Positions 6,765 through 8,242 of a stretch of DNA of 8,242 nucleotides are shown piece after piece. The DNA is from Chloroflexota bacterium (GTDB lineage: Bacteria; Chloroflexota; Limnocylindria; Limnocylindrales; CSP1-4): NCBI GenBank assembly GCA_021812735.1, contig JAKAMV010000411.1, positions 1 through 8,242 on the forward strand, in the 5' to 3' direction. The position numbers were made by a program, and so were the translations under genes. Below the pieces are notes generated by a model, which saw nothing but the letters and a program-made list of their open reading frames with translations, searched no databases and was not told where the DNA came from. The first letter of the stretch is position 1; each line of letters opens with the position of its first letter.

Positions 6765-6792
6765 ATGATAGAACGAGTGTTCTATTTGTCAA
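6765..6792 (-). promoter_or_regulatory. Sigma70-type SOS promoter of imuA-imuB-DUF6504
   Basis: Read on the minus strand: a perfect -35 TTGACA (6787-6792), a 16-base spacer (6771-6786) and -10 TATCAT (6765-6770). The -10 covers part of the upstream ATG (6764-6766), which rules that codon out as the start on this transcript and favours 6754. The spacer contains a LexA box directly against the -10, the same layout as at dnaE2. Confidence 0.83.
6771..6782. promoter_or_regulatory. LexA (SOS) box upstream of imuA
   Basis: GAAC-GAGT-GTTC is the core of a longer perfect palindrome with 7-base arms, ATAGAAC (6768-6774) and GTTCTAT (6779-6785). It matches the GAAC-N4-GTTC LexA operator class and lies between the -35 and -10, where bound repressor would block RNA polymerase. 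Confidence 0.9.
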
Positions 6793-6850
6793 GCACGCAC
6801 GGCGCGCACGGACGGCGCGCGCAGCCGAGACCGGCGCCCGCCGCGCAACC

Positions 6851-7576
6851 TCAGATGGGTGCCGCCGCCAGCTCCAGGCCCAGCACCATCTGCCGCCCAG
6901 CCTCCCAGTCGGCCGGCCGTGTCGTCTCCAGCCGGTGCGCCTCATGCGCGAGCCACTCGCTGAGCCCGAGGTTCGTTTCGCGCAGCTCCCGCGAGCCCTG
7001 GTACCGCGCCCGGAGATCGGCGATGAAGGCGGCGTAGAGCGCTGTCGGGGAGAGGCTCGCGATCCGCGCCTCGGCGCCCGGCGTGAAGTCGATCGGCACG
7101 AGAAGCCGCGCGAAGAACGCCGCCACCTCGGGTGCCAGCGGATCGACGTCCTGACTGTGTCCGCTCCAGCGCAGGATCGGCGCCGGCGAGTCGAGCACGA
7201 CGAGTGTCGTCTGCGGATCGTCCTGTGCGGCCCGCAGGACGCCGCCGAACGTGCAGAACGTGTTCTGCACCTCGAGCCGGTCGAAGATCCGTACCGGGCC
7301 CCAGGCCACCTCCATTCGCTCGGGCAGCGCCCGCGAACGGTGGAACTCGACCACCTGGCCCTTGCCCCCGGAGGTCACGTACCAGGTCATCCGTTCGGGA
7401 TCGAAGTGCGCGAGCGTGGGCCGATCGCGCAGCGCCACGATCAGGTGCGAGCCGGCGGGCGCGCCAGCCTCGCCGACGCGCTCGTCGTGCACGAGCACGA
7501 ACCCGAGCCGCGCGACGAGTGCCGCCGCGCGATCGAACGGCAGCAGTCGGAGGTCGGGGGTGGATGTCGGTTCCAT
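6851..7576 (-). CDS. Uncharacterised cytoplasmic protein (241 residues)
   Basis: I do not recognise this protein. It starts MEPTSTPDLRLLPFDRAAAL, has no signal peptide or membrane helix, and looks like a soluble alpha/beta protein. The first half is strand-rich: FVLVHDERVGE (about 26-36), SHLIVALRDRPTLAHFDPERMTWYVTSGGKGQVVEFHRS (about 43-81), and VRIFDRLEVQNTFCTFGG (about 94-111). A middle segment TTLVVLDSPAPILRWSG follows. The C-terminal 90 residues are helical and acidic, with LSEWLAHEAHRLETTRPADWEAGRQM near the end. The ATG at 7576 is preceded by AGGGGA (7581-7586), a usable Shine-Dalgarno at close spacing. The gene stands alone, 84 bases upstream of the imuA -35/LexA region on the same strand, so read-through into the imu operon is possible, but nothing ties it to SOS. 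A perfect 20-base palindrome lies within it at 7251-7270. Confidence 0.82.
   Translation of the reverse strand: MEPTSTPDLRLLPFDRAAALVARLGFVLVHDERVGEAGAPAGSHLIVALRDRPTLAHFDPERMTWYVTSGGKGQVVEFHRSRALPERMEVAWGPVRIFDRLEVQNTFCTFGGVLRAAQDDPQTTLVVLDSPAPILRWSGHSQDVDPLAPEVAAFFARLLVPIDFTPGAEARIASLSPTALYAAFIADLRARYQGSRELRETNLGLSEWLAHEAHRLETTRPADWEAGRQMVLGLELAAAPI
7251..7270. repeat. Perfect 20-base palindrome inside the 241-residue gene
   Basis: GTGCAGAAC (7251-7259) and GTTCTGCAC (7262-7270) are exact reverse complements around a 2-base centre. It encodes the in-frame peptide VQNTFCT on the minus strand. The GAAC...GTTC half-sites are 2 bases apart rather than 4, so it is not a canonical LexA box. Confidence 0.6.
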
Positions 7577-7661
7577 GGGATCCCCTGGGATGGCAGCGCA
7601 CGGGCGAGCGGCGCCACACGATGGGACGCACGGTCACGATGCTGCAGCCGTTACGATACTG

Positions 7662-7702
7662 CCGTCAGGGCGCACCTGCTACACTCCGATGCGCCCTGAC
7701 GG
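7662..7702. repeat. Perfect 13-bp inverted repeat upstream of tRNA-Ala
   Basis: CCGTCAGGGCGCA (7662-7674) and TGCGCCCTGACGG (7690-7702) are exact reverse complements separated by 15 bases. It lies between divergent units: the 241-residue gene reads left and the tRNA reads right. It could be a two-half-site operator or an RNA hairpin. A second inverted repeat, GACGGGC (7698-7704) with GCCCGTC (7716-7722), shares bases with the right arm, so the two hairpins could not form together. Confidence 0.65.
7680..7685 (+). promoter_or_regulatory. Possible -10 element for the tRNA gene
   Basis: TACACT fits a TAxxxT -10 and lies in the spacer of the 13-bp inverted repeat, 43 bases before the tRNA 5' end. 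I find no convincing -35 at the right spacing, so this is only a position-based suggestion. Confidence 0.25.
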
Positions 7703-7728
7703 GCGGGGCCCGTTGGCCCGTCCTCGGT

Positions 7729-7804
7729 GGGGATGTAGCTCAGCTGGGAGAGCACCGCGTTCGCATCGCGGGGGTCAGGGGTTCGAGTCCCCTCATCTCC
7801 ACCA
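7729..7804 (+). tRNA. tRNA-Ala, anticodon CGC
   Basis: A complete 76-base cloverleaf. The acceptor GGGGATG (7729-7735) pairs with CATCTCC (7794-7800) and contains G3.U70, the classic alanine identity pair. A D-arm with GCTC/GAGC follows. The anticodon stem is CCGCG/CGCGG (7755-7759 with 7767-7771), with loop TTCGCAT and anticodon CGC at 7762-7764, reading the GCG codon. The T-arm is AGGGG-TTCGAGT-CCCCT, the discriminator is A7801, and CCA is encoded at 7802-7804. GCG is very common in the GC-rich genes of this window, so a dedicated CGC isoacceptor makes sense. Confidence 0.97.
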
Positions 7805-7892
7805 TCTTCTCTGTCGACCGTCCAGACTGTGGCGACGTGGCCTCCGCGTGGCGCGCTGCCGGCACCTGCAAACGTGTGCGGGCGGCTGGCGA

Positions 7893-8242
7893 TCAGGACG
7901 CGGTGACCACGAATGTGCCGTACATCCCCTCCTGAGCGTGGCCCGGCACGGAGCAGAGATACGTATAGCGCCCCGGCGTTGACGCGTCGAACGAGATCGT
8001 CGCCGCAGGAAGACTCGAGGCGCTCGCCGGCGGCAGTGTCTGGGCAAAGGCGCCCAAGACGACCGGCGCGGCCATCATGGCCATATAGGGGAACGGGGGC
8101 TGGGCGCTCGTGAGGAGCCAGTTGTGGACCATACCAGCATCGGCATTGACGAGCTGCAGGGTCACGCGCGCCCCACGCGGGACCGTGATGGTCGGGTTCG
8201 TGAGACCCGCCACGCGGAACGTCTCGTCCGGGCCAGATCGGA
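7893..8242 (-). CDS. Cupredoxin-domain (sulfocyanin/plastocyanin-like) protein, N-terminus cut by window edge
   Basis: The C-terminal part of a type 1 copper protein; the frame is open to the right edge, so the true start and any signal peptide or membrane anchor are outside. The visible part includes the strand pattern DETFRVAGLTNPTITVPRG, then MVHNW, whose His (8124-8126) is the first expected copper ligand. The C-terminal ligand loop is YLCSVPGHAQEGMYG, with Cys (7953-7955), His (7938-7940) and Met (7923-7925) in C-x4-H-x4-M spacing. This is a complete blue-copper ligand set (His, Cys, His, Met). The PYMAMM segment and the GMYG ending recall sulfocyanins. The likely role is extracytoplasmic single-electron transfer, or copper handling beside a respiratory or nitrogen-oxide enzyme; the partner is not visible. 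A GTG at 8211-8213 could act as a start, but the conserved sequence continues upstream of it, so it is probably internal. It converges with the tRNA, and I see no clear terminator in the 88-base gap. Confidence 0.88.
   Translation of the reverse strand, partial: RSGPDETFRVAGLTNPTITVPRGARVTLQLVNADAGMVHNWLLTSAQPPFPYMAMMAAPVVLGAFAQTLPPASASSLPAATISFDASTPGRYTYLCSVPGHAQEGMYGTFVVTAS

Noticed and set aside
6766..6766. Upstream ATG as the imuA start
   Set aside because: It overlaps the -10 hexamer of the only good promoter, so it would not be on the transcript.
6801..6822. GC-rich repeat as a terminator after the 241-residue gene
   Set aside because: The arms are only self-complementary GCGCGC runs with no T-run; this is expected by chance at this base composition.
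4398..7037. 879-residue plus-strand open frame across imuB and imuA
   Set aside because: Translation is low-complexity Arg/Ala/Pro/Ser. It spans the imuA promoter and two well-supported minus-strand genes; stop codons are simply rare in such GC-rich DNA.
7251..7270. Palindrome considered as a third LexA box
   Set aside because: The GAAC and GTTC half-sites are 2 bases apart, not 4, and it sits in mid-gene without a promoter.
5885..7699. 604-residue plus-strand open frame
   Set aside because: It lies antisense to imuA and the 241-residue gene, with Arg/Gln/His-rich translation and no recognisable motif.
7729..7804. tRNA-Ala as an integration site for a mobile element
   Set aside because: No repeated copy of the tRNA 3' end, integrase or element gene is visible within the window.

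Overview
The window comes from a very GC-rich bacterium. Two things narrow the lineage: LexA boxes of the Gram-positive type (GAAC-N4-GTTC), and an imuA/imuB/DUF6504/dnaE2 set as seen in Actinomycetota and some Chloroflexota. I cannot choose between these two phyla from sequence alone. Nearly all coding capacity is on the minus strand. The long plus-strand open frames opposite those genes are composition artefacts.

The core of the window is an SOS-inducible mutagenesis cassette in two transcription units. On the left (1-3163, minus) is dnaE2 (imuC), the error-prone C-family polymerase, whose C-terminus runs off the left edge. On the right (4199-6754, minus) is the chain imuA -> imuB -> an 82-residue DUF6504-like gene; imuA and imuB overlap by 119 bases, and imuB and the small gene by 4 bases. 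Each unit has its own promoter of nearly identical build: a -35 hexamer, a spacer of 16-17 bases containing a LexA box that abuts the -10, and a TATxxT-type -10. On DNA damage, LexA cleavage should release both units. ImuB (a catalytically dead Y-family scaffold with a QLGLF clamp-binding motif), ImuA (RecA-like with an intact Walker A) and DnaE2 (with DnaE catalytic aspartates) would then form the translesion mutasome on the sliding clamp. The small gene, locked to imuB by an ATGA overlap, is a good candidate for an extra mutasome component or modulator.

Between the two units, on the plus strand, sits a two-gene unit that diverges from dnaE2. It encodes a 35-residue single-pass membrane peptide and, overlapping by one base (TGATG), a 162-residue lipoprotein. 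A 318-base non-coding stretch with several GC-rich inverted repeats separates the lipoprotein from the end of the imu operon and probably holds the terminators of these convergent units.

To the right of imuA is a 241-residue minus-strand protein I do not recognise (6851-7576). Next comes a region with a perfect 13-bp inverted repeat, then a plus-strand tRNA-Ala(CGC) with encoded CCA (7729-7804). Last is the C-terminal part of a cupredoxin of sulfocyanin/plastocyanin type (minus strand, N-terminus beyond the right edge).
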